Positions 17,973 to 27,116 of a stretch of 64,000 nt of DNA are shown here, piece by piece. The translations under genes and the position numbers were made by a program. The notes under the pieces were generated by a model, which saw only the letters and a list, made by a program, of their open reading frames with translations, was not told the origin of the DNA and did no database searches. Source of the DNA: Carboxylicivirga sp. M1479 (GTDB lineage: Bacteria > Bacteroidota > Bacteroidia > Bacteroidales > Marinilabiliaceae); contig NZ_VKDE01000016.1 in the NCBI RefSeq assembly GCF_007097485.1, forward strand, positions 62,001 to 126,000. The letters run 5' to 3'. The stretch's first letter is position 1, and every line of letters starts with the position of its first letter.

Positions 17973-19073
17973 ATGAAAAAAGTTTTGTTAGCCATCTTTG
18001 GTGTTGCAATGTTGGTTGCTTGTCAGCCAAAATCTTATGAAATTACAGGAACACTCGAAGGTGCTACATCTGAAAGAGTTATTCTAAAGAAAATTAGAAA
18101 AGGACAGCCTGTAGATATCGATACCACAGAAATGGTAAACGGTATATTTACTTTTACTGGTAGCGTTGATGCTCCTGAATTATTCTTTGTAAGCGTTGAT
18201 GGTAAACCTCAGCCTGCCGTATTTTTTGCTTCTAATAGCAAGATTGCTATTACTGGTGATGTAGAAAAATTGTCGGACGTAGAAGTAACAGGATCTGAAT
18301 TAACAGATATTCTAACGTCTTTTAACGATGGTGTTCCAGGACAAGAGCGCAGTCAGCAACTACAGCAAGAGTATCAAATGGCTTATATGAGCCAGGATAA
18401 AGACAAGCAAAAGTTAGTTGAGGAAGAGATGCAGTCGATTATGGAAGATCAGCGCGCTTACTTCAAAAAGTTTGTTGATGATAACGCTAACAACGAATGT
18501 GGTTTGTTTTTAGCTATGAACATGGCTCAATCTATGGATTTAGAGCAGTTACGTGAGCTTATTGCTAAATTTGAAACGAACTACCCTGAGCATGTTTATT
18601 TTCAGGAGATGAAAGATTTCTTAGCTCCTTTAGAGGAGTATGAAACAGCACAAGCTGCTACAGCTGAAGGTGCAATGGCTCCTGACTTCACACTTCCTGG
18701 TGTTGATGGTTCAGATGTTTCATTAAATAGCTTTAAAGGAAAATATGTATTGGTTGATTTCTGGGCTAGCTGGTGTCAGCCTTGTCGTCAGGAAAACCCG
18801 AATGTGGTTAAAGCATACGAAGCTTACAATGCCAAAGGTTTTGAAGTTTTGAGTGTGTCAGTTGATCGCGATCAGGCAGCGTGGAAAAAAGCCATTGAAG
18901 AAGATGGATTAACATGGACTCAGGTAATTGCTGACGAAGCATCTGGTGTTGCAAAAGTTTATGCTATTCAAAGCATTCCAAGCACTTTCTTATTAGATAA
19001 AGAAGGTAAAATCATCGCTAAAAATCTTAGAGGAGAAGCTTTGGAAGCTAAATTAGCTGAATTGCTTAACTAA
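17973..19073 (+). CDS. TlpA-like thioredoxin-fold lipoprotein with DUF4369 domain (paralog 1)
   Basis: A lipoprotein signal (MKKVLLAIFGVAMLVAC, Cys17) is followed by a DUF4369-type beta domain (about 20-120), a helical linker, and an AhpC/TSA-thioredoxin domain (about 232-366). The redox site is Cys268-Gln-Pro-Cys271 in WASWCQPCRQENP, with the cis-Pro in SIPSTFLLDKEGK. Bacteroidota carry many such envelope proteins, thought to reduce cysteines of exported proteins or c-type cytochromes. A close paralog with CGPC follows at 19232, separated by a terminator, so the two are tandem duplicates under separate control. Confidence 0.92.
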   Translation: MKKVLLAIFGVAMLVACQPKSYEITGTLEGATSERVILKKIRKGQPVDIDTTEMVNGIFTFTGSVDAPELFFVSVDGKPQPAVFFASNSKIAITGDVEKLSDVEVTGSELTDILTSFNDGVPGQERSQQLQQEYQMAYMSQDKDKQKLVEEEMQSIMEDQRAYFKKFVDDNANNECGLFLAMNMAQSMDLEQLRELIAKFETNYPEHVYFQEMKDFLAPLEEYETAQAATAEGAMAPDFTLPGVDGSDVSLNSFKGKYVLVDFWASWCQPCRQENPNVVKAYEAYNAKGFEVLSVSVDRDQAAWKKAIEEDGLTWTQVIADEASGVAKVYAIQSIPSTFLLDKEGKIIAKNLRGEALEAKLAELLN

Positions 19074-19096
19074 TAAAGCATACAATTAGATATGTA

Positions 19097-19127
19097 AAAA
19101 GTCACCTTTATGGGGTGGCTTTTTTTT
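19097..19127 (+). terminator. Rho-independent terminator between TlpA paralogs
   Basis: AAGTCACC-TTTAT-GGGGTGGCTT hairpin with eight T, 24 nt after the first paralog's stop. Confidence 0.85.
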
Positions 19128-19231
19128 ATGCACATATTTTGATATCTACATTGGTGCAATTATCTTTAAAACCTCATGTTAAACAACTCAGATCAAACAA
19201 TTCAATGGTTTGATCTACAAACTTTCAATAA

Positions 19232-20329
19232 ATGAAGAATCTCTTTTTAGTTGCTATTGCTGCTTTGCTTGTGATGGTATCGTGTCAGCCTCAAGCTGAA
19301 ACCTTTAAATTAACAGGTAAGCTTGAAGGAACAACAGATAAAACAGTTGTAATTAGTATTTATGACAAAAATGGCGTTAATGTATTAGATACATTAACTA
19401 TTACCGATGGTGTTGTTGACTACACAAGTGATCTAGCTGAGCCTGTATTTGTTATGCTTGGTGAAGCCGGTACGCGATCAACCGTTAACTTTTTTGCTGA
19501 AAATGTAAATTATACAATTAATGGTTCACTTGAGAATATTGCAGAAGCTGCAGTAACTGGTGGTGCTGCTTTTAATGTGTATAAAACGGTTAGCGATGCT
19601 GCCAAAGAGATCAATATGAAAAGTAATGACTTGAAAAAAGCATACGGTGAAGCTGGTCAGGCTGGTGATACGGCTAAGCAACGAATGATTTACGAAGAGT
19701 ATGAAGCGAATCAAACTAAATTAGAAGAGATTCAATTAGACGTGGTTAAAGCTAACCCAATGTCTCCAGCTTCTGCTTTTATTGTATCAAATGTTTATCG
19801 TAATGGCGCTATTTCTGAAATGAAGGAAGGTTTAGCATTACTTGATGCTAGCTTATCAACTTCTACTTACTACCAAAGTCTGAGTGAAAAAATTGTAAAG
19901 CTTGAAGCAGTAGCTGTTGGTCAAATGGCTCCTGATTTTACAATGAATGACCAGGAGGGTAAGCCAATTAGCTTATCTTCATTTAAAGGTAAATACTTAT
20001 TAATTGATTTTTGGGCTAGCTGGTGTGGACCATGCCGTCGCGAGAATCCACATGTGGTGAAATTATACCAGGAGTTTAATGCTAAAGGTTTTGAAATTTT
20101 AGGCGTTTCATTGGATCAAAAACAAGACGCTTGGTTAAAAGCTATTGATGATGATCAATTGACATGGAGCCATGTTTCTGATTTACAGGGATGGGCTAAC
20201 TCAGCTGCTAAATTATATGCTGTATCAAGCATTCCTCACACAGTTTTATTAGATAAAGAGGGCAAGATCATCGCTAAAAACCTAAGAGGTGATGAGTTGC
20301 ATGCTAAAGTTGCCGAGTTGTTAAACTAA
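19232..20329 (+). CDS. TlpA-like thioredoxin-fold lipoprotein with DUF4369 domain (paralog 2)
   Basis: The architecture is the same as the upstream paralog: lipoprotein Cys18 (MKNLFLVAIAALLVMVSC), DUF4369-type domain, linker and thioredoxin domain. The active site is Cys265-Gly-Pro-Cys268 in WASWCGPCRRENP, the common TlpA/ResA form, unlike the CQPC of paralog 1. The last 30 residues are almost identical between the two (LLDKEGKIIAKNLRG), while the N-terminal half has diverged strongly. The different dipeptide inside the CXXC suggests different redox potentials and thus division of labour; that is inference. Confidence 0.92.
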   Translation: MKNLFLVAIAALLVMVSCQPQAETFKLTGKLEGTTDKTVVISIYDKNGVNVLDTLTITDGVVDYTSDLAEPVFVMLGEAGTRSTVNFFAENVNYTINGSLENIAEAAVTGGAAFNVYKTVSDAAKEINMKSNDLKKAYGEAGQAGDTAKQRMIYEEYEANQTKLEEIQLDVVKANPMSPASAFIVSNVYRNGAISEMKEGLALLDASLSTSTYYQSLSEKIVKLEAVAVGQMAPDFTMNDQEGKPISLSSFKGKYLLIDFWASWCGPCRRENPHVVKLYQEFNAKGFEILGVSLDQKQDAWLKAIDDDQLTWSHVSDLQGWANSAAKLYAVSSIPHTVLLDKEGKIIAKNLRGDELHAKVAELLN

Positions 20330-20353
20330 CACTTAGTACACATAATATAATCC

Positions 20354-20379
20354 AAAGGAGGCCAAAAGCCTCCTTTTTT
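20354..20379 (+). terminator. Rho-independent terminator after TlpA paralog 2
   Basis: GGAGGC-CAAAA-GCCTCC followed by six T. Confidence 0.92.
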
Positions 20380-20474
20380 CATATTAATACTTGATATTTG
20401 TCGTTTTATTGCAAACTCTCGGGCCTTATTTTTGTTTAGGTAAATGAGTTTTCATTTTTAAGAAAAAGATTTTA

Positions 20475-20482
20475 TACTTTTG
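20475..20482 (+). promoter_or_regulatory. Candidate -7 box for lpdA
   Basis: TACTTTTG fits TANNTTTG, 40 nt before the lpdA ATG; the -33 region is only T-rich. Confidence 0.4.
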
Positions 20483-20522
20483 CTATTTGAAACAAGTCTA
20501 AATAAAGAAAAAACATAATAAA

Positions 20523-21914
20523 ATGAATTACGATTTAATAGTTATTGGTAGTGGCCCCGGAGGTTACGTTGCAGCAATCAGAGCATCACAACTTGGATTA
20601 AAAGTAGCAGTGGTAGAACGTTCTGAATTAGGTGGAATATGCCTTAACTGGGGATGTATTCCAACTAAATCACTTTTAAAAAGTGCCAACGTATTTGAAT
20701 ACTTAAAGCACGCAGCTGATTATGGTATTACAATCAATGGTGAAGCCAGTGCTGACTTTGATGCAATGGTTAAGCGTAGTAGAGGCGTTGCCGAAGGCAT
20801 GAGTAAAGGAATTCAATACCTATTTAAAAAGAATAAAATTGAGGTTATTCAGGGAACTGGAAAGCTATTAGGCAATAAGCAGGTAGAAGTAACCAACGAA
20901 GCAGGAGAGAAGGCTAGCTATAGTGCAGAAAGTATTCTTTTAGCTACCGGAGCACGAAGCAGACAGTTGCCAAACCTACCTCAGGACGGTGAAAAAGTAA
21001 TTGGTTATCGTAAAGCATTAACTCTTGATAAGCAGCCTGAATCAATGATTGTTGTTGGGTCTGGTGCGATCGGTAGTGAGTTTGCTTATTTCTACAATGC
21101 AATCGGCACAAAGGTAACCTTGGTTGAGTATATGCCAAATATTGTACCCGTTGAAGATGAAGATGTATCGAAGCAATTAGGTCGTTCGTTTAAGAAAGCG
21201 GGCATCAAGGTTATGACAAAGGCTGAAGTAACGCAAGTTGATACTTCAGGCGATAAGGTGAAGGTCGTGATCAAAACGAAGAAAGGTGAAGAAAATCACG
21301 AAGCAGATATTGTATTATCAGCTGTTGGTATTGCGCCTAATCTTGAGAATCTAGGTTTAGAAGAAGTAGGAGTTGAAGTAGAAAATGGTCGTGTTAAAGT
21401 TGATGAGTTTTACCAAACTAGCGTAGCGGGGGTTTATGCCATTGGTGATATAGTACCGGGCCAAGCCTTAGCACACGTTGCCTCAGCTGAAGGGATTATT
21501 TGTGTAGAGAAAATTGCCGGAGAAAATCCAGAGGCACTAGACTATGGTAATATCCCTGGCTGTACCTATACCTCTCCAGAAGTAGCATCAGTTGGTATGA
21601 CTGAAAAAGCGGCTAAAGAGGCTGGTTATGAGCTTAAAGTAGGTAAATTTCCATTCTCTGCATCTGGTAAAGCCAGTGCTGCTGGTCACAAAGATGGTTT
21701 TGTAAAGTTAATTTTTGATGCCAAATATGGTGAATTACTTGGTGCGCATTTAATTGGTGCTAATGTTACTGAAATGATTGCCGAATTAGTAACGGCTCGT
21801 AAGCTCGAAACAACTGGTCATGAATTGATTAAAGCTGTTCATCCGCATCCAACTATGTCGGAAGCGATTATGGAAGCGGCAGCCGCAGCATACGATGAAG
21901 TCATCCACATTTAA
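20523..21914 (+). CDS. lpdA: Dihydrolipoyl dehydrogenase (E3)
   Basis: The 463-residue flavoprotein oxidises dihydrolipoamide of 2-oxo-acid dehydrogenase or glycine-cleavage complexes with NAD+. It has the FAD dinucleotide motif GSGPGGYVAA at 9-18, the redox disulfide Cys40/Cys45 in GGICLNWGCIPTK, the NAD-binding GSGAIGSEFA block, YAIGDI, and the C-terminal HPHPTMSEAI with the His-Glu pair that supplies the base. Length is standard. The E1/E2 partner genes are not in the window. It has its own promoter-like box and a terminator, so it is a single-gene unit. Confidence 0.96.
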   Translation: MNYDLIVIGSGPGGYVAAIRASQLGLKVAVVERSELGGICLNWGCIPTKSLLKSANVFEYLKHAADYGITINGEASADFDAMVKRSRGVAEGMSKGIQYLFKKNKIEVIQGTGKLLGNKQVEVTNEAGEKASYSAESILLATGARSRQLPNLPQDGEKVIGYRKALTLDKQPESMIVVGSGAIGSEFAYFYNAIGTKVTLVEYMPNIVPVEDEDVSKQLGRSFKKAGIKVMTKAEVTQVDTSGDKVKVVIKTKKGEENHEADIVLSAVGIAPNLENLGLEEVGVEVENGRVKVDEFYQTSVAGVYAIGDIVPGQALAHVASAEGIICVEKIAGENPEALDYGNIPGCTYTSPEVASVGMTEKAAKEAGYELKVGKFPFSASGKASAAGHKDGFVKLIFDAKYGELLGAHLIGANVTEMIAELVTARKLETTGHELIKAVHPHPTMSEAIMEAAAAAYDEVIHI

Positions 21915-21934
21915 TTATTGGATATAACATACAA

Positions 21935-21966
21935 AAAATGGCTACTTTAATAGGGTAGCCATTTTT
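21935..21966. terminator. Bidirectional terminator between lpdA and the sensor kinase
   Basis: AAAAATGGCTAC and GTAGCCATTTTT form a 12-bp stem with A/T tails on both sides, placed between convergent genes. Confidence 0.88.
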
Positions 21967-21994
21967 GTGTGTAATAGATTCTATTTTTGCATCC

Positions 21995-23452
21995 TTATTC
22001 CTCTTCAAGATGAGGGAAAGCGATTGTAAAAACACTTCCTTGTCCAACAACACTCTCAACTCTAATTTCTGCCTTGTTTTTATCCAAAAGCTCTTTGCAT
22101 AAAAGCAAGCCCAAGCCTGTGCCTGGTTCATTGTTGGTTCCGGGTGTGGATATGTTATTGTCGATCTTAAATAAGCGGCTTATTTGCTCTTCAGTCATGC
22201 CAATGCCTGTGTCCGTTATTTTTAAGAGGTCAAACTTCTCTTCCTTAGCAGTGGTAATAGTTATCGTACCATCGTCACTGGTATATTTAATAGCATTGGA
22301 AAGAATATTCCTTAAAGTCGTTTTAATCATGTTGCTATCTGCACATACCGTTGCTTTAACATCAACCTCATTAACCAGGTTGATTTTTTTATGTGCAATA
22401 TTATGAGACAACAGCGCTTGTGCTTCATAAACTATTGTAGCCAGGCGCACGGGGGTCACTTGGTGTTTTATTAAGTTGCTTTGCTGTTTCGACCAGTCCA
22501 GTAGGTTTCCTAATAAGTCAAGCCCTTGATGAGCCGAATGTTGTATGGTTTTAAGTATCTCTTTTATATTTTGCTTGTCATATTGTGGGTAATCAGCAAG
22601 TATTAATTCAATGATTGATGTTTGGGCTGCAAATGGTGATTTTAAATCATGACCAATGATACTAAATAGCTTATCCTTAGTCGCATTAGCCTGAAGTAAT
22701 TCTTCTTTTTGCTGAAGAATAAGAGCCTTTTGATCGGCAAGCCGTTTGTTTAAGCGTTTTTCTTTTCTGAGTTGTAATATTGCCAGGTCTTTTTTCTGCT
22801 TTTCCAAAGCCAGGTTTAACTCCGAACTCTTGCGCAGATTTATGGTGATCAGATGCTTTTGGTTCAAACGACTGATCATTTTCGGGATGCTATATAGAAA
22901 ATAGCCCATCACTAATAAATAGGCACTCTTGTATATTTGACCCGCCCAATCAGCCGAAGCAACCTTATCCAAAAGCTCTGCTTCGATGAATGGGTACCGC
23001 AAAACATAAATCAAGTTAAAGCAGAAAACCGAGAATAGTGCAGAGAAGATAACTAAGCGTTTATCATATCTTAAAACTGATAATAGTATTAAAACAGGAT
23101 ATAAAAACGTTGAAGCGGCTGTTGTAACAGCAATTGGTTTAAATAGCAGCGAGTAGTTAAATATATGTAAGGATAAAATACTGATATCAATGGTAGTAGA
23201 TAGAAAGCGTATCCAGGTAGCACTCCCAAATTTCCTCAACAAGATATTAATAACCGCATTGTAAAAAATATAAACAGTAGCAAGCAATAGGGAAGTGAGG
23301 GCTCTGTCTGTTTCGCCGGTATAATATATATAGCCAATAAAGAGTAGAATGACAGCAATCAGTACCCACCTGAACTTAATAACTTCATGCTCACCCCATA
23401 CGGCATCTTCTTTAAAAAGATCCTCGGATTTTATGCTGATAGGTTTTTTCAT
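21995..23452 (-). CDS. Membrane-bound sensor histidine kinase
   Basis: The 485-residue protein has an N-terminal region with about six membrane spans (residues 25-190), a basic coiled-coil linker (about 195-255) and a kinase core. The phospho-acceptor is His268 in FSIIGHDLKSP, and the ATPase domain shows N (LRNILSNAIKYT), G1 (DTGIGM) and G2 (GTGLGLLLCKELL) boxes. It should autophosphorylate in response to a membrane or intracellular signal. No response regulator gene is adjacent, so it is an orphan kinase. The H-box variant GHDLKSP is common in Bacteroidota hybrid and orphan kinases. Confidence 0.92.
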   Translation of the reverse strand: MKKPISIKSEDLFKEDAVWGEHEVIKFRWVLIAVILLFIGYIYYTGETDRALTSLLLATVYIFYNAVINILLRKFGSATWIRFLSTTIDISILSLHIFNYSLLFKPIAVTTAASTFLYPVLILLSVLRYDKRLVIFSALFSVFCFNLIYVLRYPFIEAELLDKVASADWAGQIYKSAYLLVMGYFLYSIPKMISRLNQKHLITINLRKSSELNLALEKQKKDLAILQLRKEKRLNKRLADQKALILQQKEELLQANATKDKLFSIIGHDLKSPFAAQTSIIELILADYPQYDKQNIKEILKTIQHSAHQGLDLLGNLLDWSKQQSNLIKHQVTPVRLATIVYEAQALLSHNIAHKKINLVNEVDVKATVCADSNMIKTTLRNILSNAIKYTSDDGTITITTAKEEKFDLLKITDTGIGMTEEQISRLFKIDNNISTPGTNNEPGTGLGLLLCKELLDKNKAEIRVESVVGQGSVFTIAFPHLEEE

Positions 23453-23646
23453 CGGTTAAAGTTGAATAACAAAAATAATGTAATTATTAACACCTACAAC
23501 GCGGAGTGTATGCATATTATTTCATTACACCCATTCCGTAGTTAATTGTTAAATTATAAATGTTTAAATTTGTTTTTATCATCTTCAAAAACAATATTTG
23601 TCCATCGAAATCTACACTGCCACTTAGTTTAACTGAAACAAAACCT

Positions 23647-25422
23647 ATGCAAGCATTAAACGATTTTTTACTATTAATTGATTCTTATATCGGTAGCCAT
23701 ACCTGGTTCGTCTTATTATTATTGGGAACAGGTATTTTCTTTACCTTTTATCTTCGTTTTCCTCAAATACGATTTTTAAAATATGCTATTCGCATTGTGC
23801 AGGGTAAGTTTGATAAGGATGATGATGTAGGAGATACTTCGCACTTTCAAGCGCTCACAACTGCCTTATCAGGCACCGTAGGTACGGGAAATATTGCGGG
23901 TGTTGCTTTTGCCGTTCATTTAGGTGGTCCGGCTGCCTTATTTTGGATGCTAGTAACGGCCATGTTTGGTATGACAACCAAGTTTGTTGAAGTTACCTTG
24001 TCGCACAAGTACCGTGAGAAAGCTCAGGATGGATCCATTGCTGGTGGTCCTATGTATTTTATGCGTAAGCGTTTAAATATTAAAACTTCCACAGGTAAAA
24101 CCATTAAAACAGGATATTGGATAGCTGGTATATTCGCCTTGGCTACCATCTTATCATCTTTCGGTACTGGAAGTTTACCTCAAATTAATAGCATTGCCAA
24201 CTCATTATTTTCAACGTTCGGAGTGCCGCATATGGTTTCAGGCTTGGTACTGGCCATTTTATTAGGTTTTGTAATTATTGGAGGTATCAAACGAATTGCC
24301 AAAGTAACATCAAAATTAGTGCCTGCTATGGCTCTGATATATTTCATTGGTGCCATGGCCGTAATATTATACAATTACGAAAATATATGGCCTTCTATCC
24401 AGGCTGTTGTAGGTGATATTTTCACAGGTTCATCTGCAGTTGGTGGTTTCTTGGGAGCTTCCATTGCTTTTGCATTTAACAGAGGTGTTAACCGAGGTTT
24501 ATTCTCGAATGAGGCAGGACAAGGTTCTGCGCCAATTGCCCACGCCGCGGCAAAAGCTCACGAGCCTGTATCAGAGGGTTTAGTAGCACTCCTAGAGCCT
24601 TTTATTGATACCATCCTAATTTGTACCCTTACCGGTTTTGTTTTGTTATCATCTGGTGTATGGAGCGAAAAACTGGATAATAGATTTCAGCTGTCTGATT
24701 TACAGGTGTTAAATACCACCGAAGTTACTGACCAAACCAACGATGGCAGAATAAAATTAGGCCAACATATTAGTGGAGAGACTGCTTTACCATTATTTGA
24801 TGGTCAGTTAAGTATTGAGGATGGTAAAATAACCTCCCCGGTTACTTTAATACATGCCCGTTCATTGGCTGAGAATGTTATTGTAAAAAGAGGTTCTCAA
24901 TCATTTAATGGAACTTTAGATGTGCAAAATGGTAACGTGGTAATTAACGACGAAGAAATTGGTCTGATACAAAAGTTAAAAGAACAGTTTACCAATTCGA
25001 GTACGAATAAAATTACCATTCAAGGAAAATCCTTAATACACAGTGCGCCATTAACGGCTGTAGCATTTACAAAAAGTTGGTTTGGTGTATGGGGGCAATA
25101 CATCGTATCCATTGGGTTATTGCTATTTGCTTTTTCTACAGCTATATCATGGTCGTACTACGGCGATAGAGCCGTAACATATTTATGGGGTTCCAAATAT
25201 GTTATATGGTATCACATGGTTTATGTAATCGCGTTTTTTACCGCTTCATTCATTGATACAACAATTATTTGGACACTTTCTGGGATTACCATTGCACTGA
25301 TGACCATACCGAATTTATTTGGCTTATTATTCTTGCATAAAGAGATGAAAGAAGATGTTAAGTCTTTTTGGAAAGAGTATAAAGTACGTTTCCCTAATGA
25401 GAAGAACGTGCCAAAAAGATAA
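23647..25422 (+). CDS. Sodium:alanine symporter family (AGCS) transporter with large insertion
   Basis: I start at 23647 ([14 protein letters not shown]); the 29 upstream codons look non-native. The protein is about 591 residues and polytopic, with AGCS signatures such as [24 protein letters not shown] and [17 protein letters not shown]. It should import alanine or glycine with Na+. A hydrophilic segment of about 110-130 residues (around 345-470, rich in G, T, N and D) is inserted between two late membrane spans, before the conserved LTAVAF motif. This makes it longer than the usual 450-500 residues. The ECF sigma gene starts 8 nt after its stop. Confidence 0.9.
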   Translation: MQALNDFLLLIDSYIGSHTWFVLLLLGTGIFFTFYLRFPQIRFLKYAIRIVQGKFDKDDDVGDTSHFQALTTALSGTVGTGNIAGVAFAVHLGGPAALFWMLVTAMFGMTTKFVEVTLSHKYREKAQDGSIAGGPMYFMRKRLNIKTSTGKTIKTGYWIAGIFALATILSSFGTGSLPQINSIANSLFSTFGVPHMVSGLVLAILLGFVIIGGIKRIAKVTSKLVPAMALIYFIGAMAVILYNYENIWPSIQAVVGDIFTGSSAVGGFLGASIAFAFNRGVNRGLFSNEAGQGSAPIAHAAAKAHEPVSEGLVALLEPFIDTILICTLTGFVLLSSGVWSEKLDNRFQLSDLQVLNTTEVTDQTNDGRIKLGQHISGETALPLFDGQLSIEDGKITSPVTLIHARSLAENVIVKRGSQSFNGTLDVQNGNVVINDEEIGLIQKLKEQFTNSSTNKITIQGKSLIHSAPLTAVAFTKSWFGVWGQYIVSIGLLLFAFSTAISWSYYGDRAVTYLWGSKYVIWYHMVYVIAFFTASFIDTTIIWTLSGITIALMTIPNLFGLLFLHKEMKEDVKSFWKEYKVRFPNEKNVPKR

Positions 25423-25430
25423 TTCCTTGA

Positions 25431-25961
25431 ATGTCTGAAGTTCAAAAAATAACCAATAAAAAAGAGTTTGAGCAGTTCTTCATGGTACACCACCATGAAG
25501 TGCTGTCTTATGCCTTGAAGTTTGTTAAAAGTAAGGATGTAGCTTCGGATATAGTTCAAGAAGCTTTTATAAAGCTGTGGGAGAATAAAAAACATATTTT
25601 AGCAACGGTTTCACTTAAGGCGTATTTGTTTAAAATGGTTTATAATCTTTCTCTGAATTATTTAGCACAACTAAAAAACCACGCACAACATCATGCTTCT
25701 ATTCATACCGAATTATTGGAGATGGAAATGGACTATTACAAAGAAGAAAAAAGTTTGTTACAGGAGGAAAGAATAACAAGCCTAAGGAAAATGCTTAAAG
25801 AATTGCCCAAAGGGTGTTATGAAGTAATTGATCTAAGCCGACTGCAAGGTTTTAAAAACAAAGAAATTGCTGAAAAATTAGCTGTGCCTGTGCGCACAAT
25901 AGAAACTCGTATTTATCGCTGTATCAGTAAATTAAAATATCTTTTCGAAAAAAGTGTATAA
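25431..25961 (+). CDS. ECF RNA polymerase sigma factor (RpoE-like, FecR-partnered)
   Basis: The 176-residue protein has sigma region 2 (about 12-80: HHEVLSYALKFVKSKDVASDIVQEAFIKLWENK) and region 4 (about 115-170: LPKGCYEVIDLSRLQGFKNKEIAEKLAVPVRTIETRI). There is no region 1 or 3. It is followed by FecR, SusC and SusD genes, the standard order of Bacteroidota glycan- or nutrient-uptake loci, so it should direct polymerase to the SusCD promoter once the anti-sigma is relieved. The 8-nt spacing after the AGCS gene suggests partial co-transcription with that transporter. Confidence 0.95.
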   Translation: MSEVQKITNKKEFEQFFMVHHHEVLSYALKFVKSKDVASDIVQEAFIKLWENKKHILATVSLKAYLFKMVYNLSLNYLAQLKNHAQHHASIHTELLEMEMDYYKEEKSLLQEERITSLRKMLKELPKGCYEVIDLSRLQGFKNKEIAEKLAVPVRTIETRIYRCISKLKYLFEKSV

Positions 25962-26034
25962 TTTTATTAAAAAAAGCATCTAATTCTGACGTAGTTTTTA
26001 CTTCTCACTTGTCGTGTAATTACAAAAGCGATAA

Positions 26035-27012
26035 ATGGAAGAACTGAAGGATATAGAATTAATCATTATACAAAGCCTCGACCAAACGGCAAGCCTTGCT
26101 GATTTAGCGACTCTTAAAAATTGGATGGAGGCTTCTGAAGTAAACAGGCAACACTATTTTAAAATGAAAGATATGTGGGATGCCAGTCGCACATATACCG
26201 ATTCTTCAGCCAAACAGGCATGGGGAAGAGTTAATAACAGAATAACTCAGAGGCATATACCTAAATGGACTGTAGAGTTCCTGAAAATAGCGGCAGTAGC
26301 TATTGTTGCAGTATTGCTCAGTTATCTAGTGTTTAATATTCCTACAGAAACTGAACTGTATAGCAATAATACCACCGTTGAAGTACCCAATGGATCTCAA
26401 TCGACAATTTACCTTAACGATGGGACGAAGGTAAAACTAAATGCAGGGTCAAAATTAATATACCCCAATAGTTTTAATGGTGACACAAGACAAGTTCAGT
26501 TATTTGGAGAAGGTTATTTTGAAGTAACACACAATCCAGAGCATCCCTTTGTTGTATCGGCAGGAGAAATTGAAGTAAGGGTATTAGGTACCGAGTTTAA
26601 TGTGATGGCATATCCTGAATACAATCGCATTGAAACCACCTTGATTGATGGTAAGGTTGCTTTAAATAGAATTGGGGCTAACACAAAGCCAATGGTTTTA
26701 AAACCAGGTCAGAAAGCCACTTATAGCAATGGCAAACTTTCTCTCGAGCGTGCAGATATTCCACTCGAAACCAATTGGACAAAAAATAGTTTTTACTTTA
26801 AAAGCACACCTTTTAGTGAGTTGGTAATGCGACTGGAGCGTTGGTATGCTGTTGATATTGAATATAAAACCGAGGATTTTAAGGATATTACATTTACGGG
26901 TAAGTTCCGAAATAACGAAACTATATGGCAGGTGTTAGATGCAATTCAAATAACCACAGCCATCCGGTATAAGTCTGAAAACGAGAAAATATACATTACT
27001 CTAACAAAATAA
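26035..27012 (+). CDS. FecR-family anti-sigma factor
   Basis: The 325-residue protein has a cytoplasmic N-terminal sigma-binding part (1-80), one membrane span (about 84-104, IAAVAIVAVLLSYLVFNI) and a periplasmic FecR domain (about 115-215: VEVPNGSQSTIYLNDGTKVKLN, then FGEGYFEVTHNPEHPFVV). The C-terminal DUF4974-type domain (about 255-323) ends IRYKSENEKIYITLTK. It senses the loaded SusC through the receptor's STN domain and releases the sigma factor. It lies 73 nt after the sigma gene and 104 nt before susC. Confidence 0.95.
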   Translation: MEELKDIELIIIQSLDQTASLADLATLKNWMEASEVNRQHYFKMKDMWDASRTYTDSSAKQAWGRVNNRITQRHIPKWTVEFLKIAAVAIVAVLLSYLVFNIPTETELYSNNTTVEVPNGSQSTIYLNDGTKVKLNAGSKLIYPNSFNGDTRQVQLFGEGYFEVTHNPEHPFVVSAGEIEVRVLGTEFNVMAYPEYNRIETTLIDGKVALNRIGANTKPMVLKPGQKATYSNGKLSLERADIPLETNWTKNSFYFKSTPFSELVMRLERWYAVDIEYKTEDFKDITFTGKFRNNETIWQVLDAIQITTAIRYKSENEKIYITLTK

Positions 27013-27043
27013 ATGCCTATGAGGTAAGGTCCTTATACAAAGC

Positions 27044-27074
27044 GACCGGACGATGCGGCAACATCAATCCGGTC
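27044..27074 (+). promoter_or_regulatory. Hairpin between fecR and susC
   Basis: GACCGGA (27044-27050) pairs perfectly with TCCGGTC (27068-27074) around a 17-nt loop, with no T-tract. It lies 42 nt before the susC start and might be an attenuator, mRNA-processing or translation-control element. Confidence 0.4.
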
Positions 27075-27116
27075 TGATAAATTTAAAACAAGTTTAAAAG
27101 TAAATCATTCAAAAGT

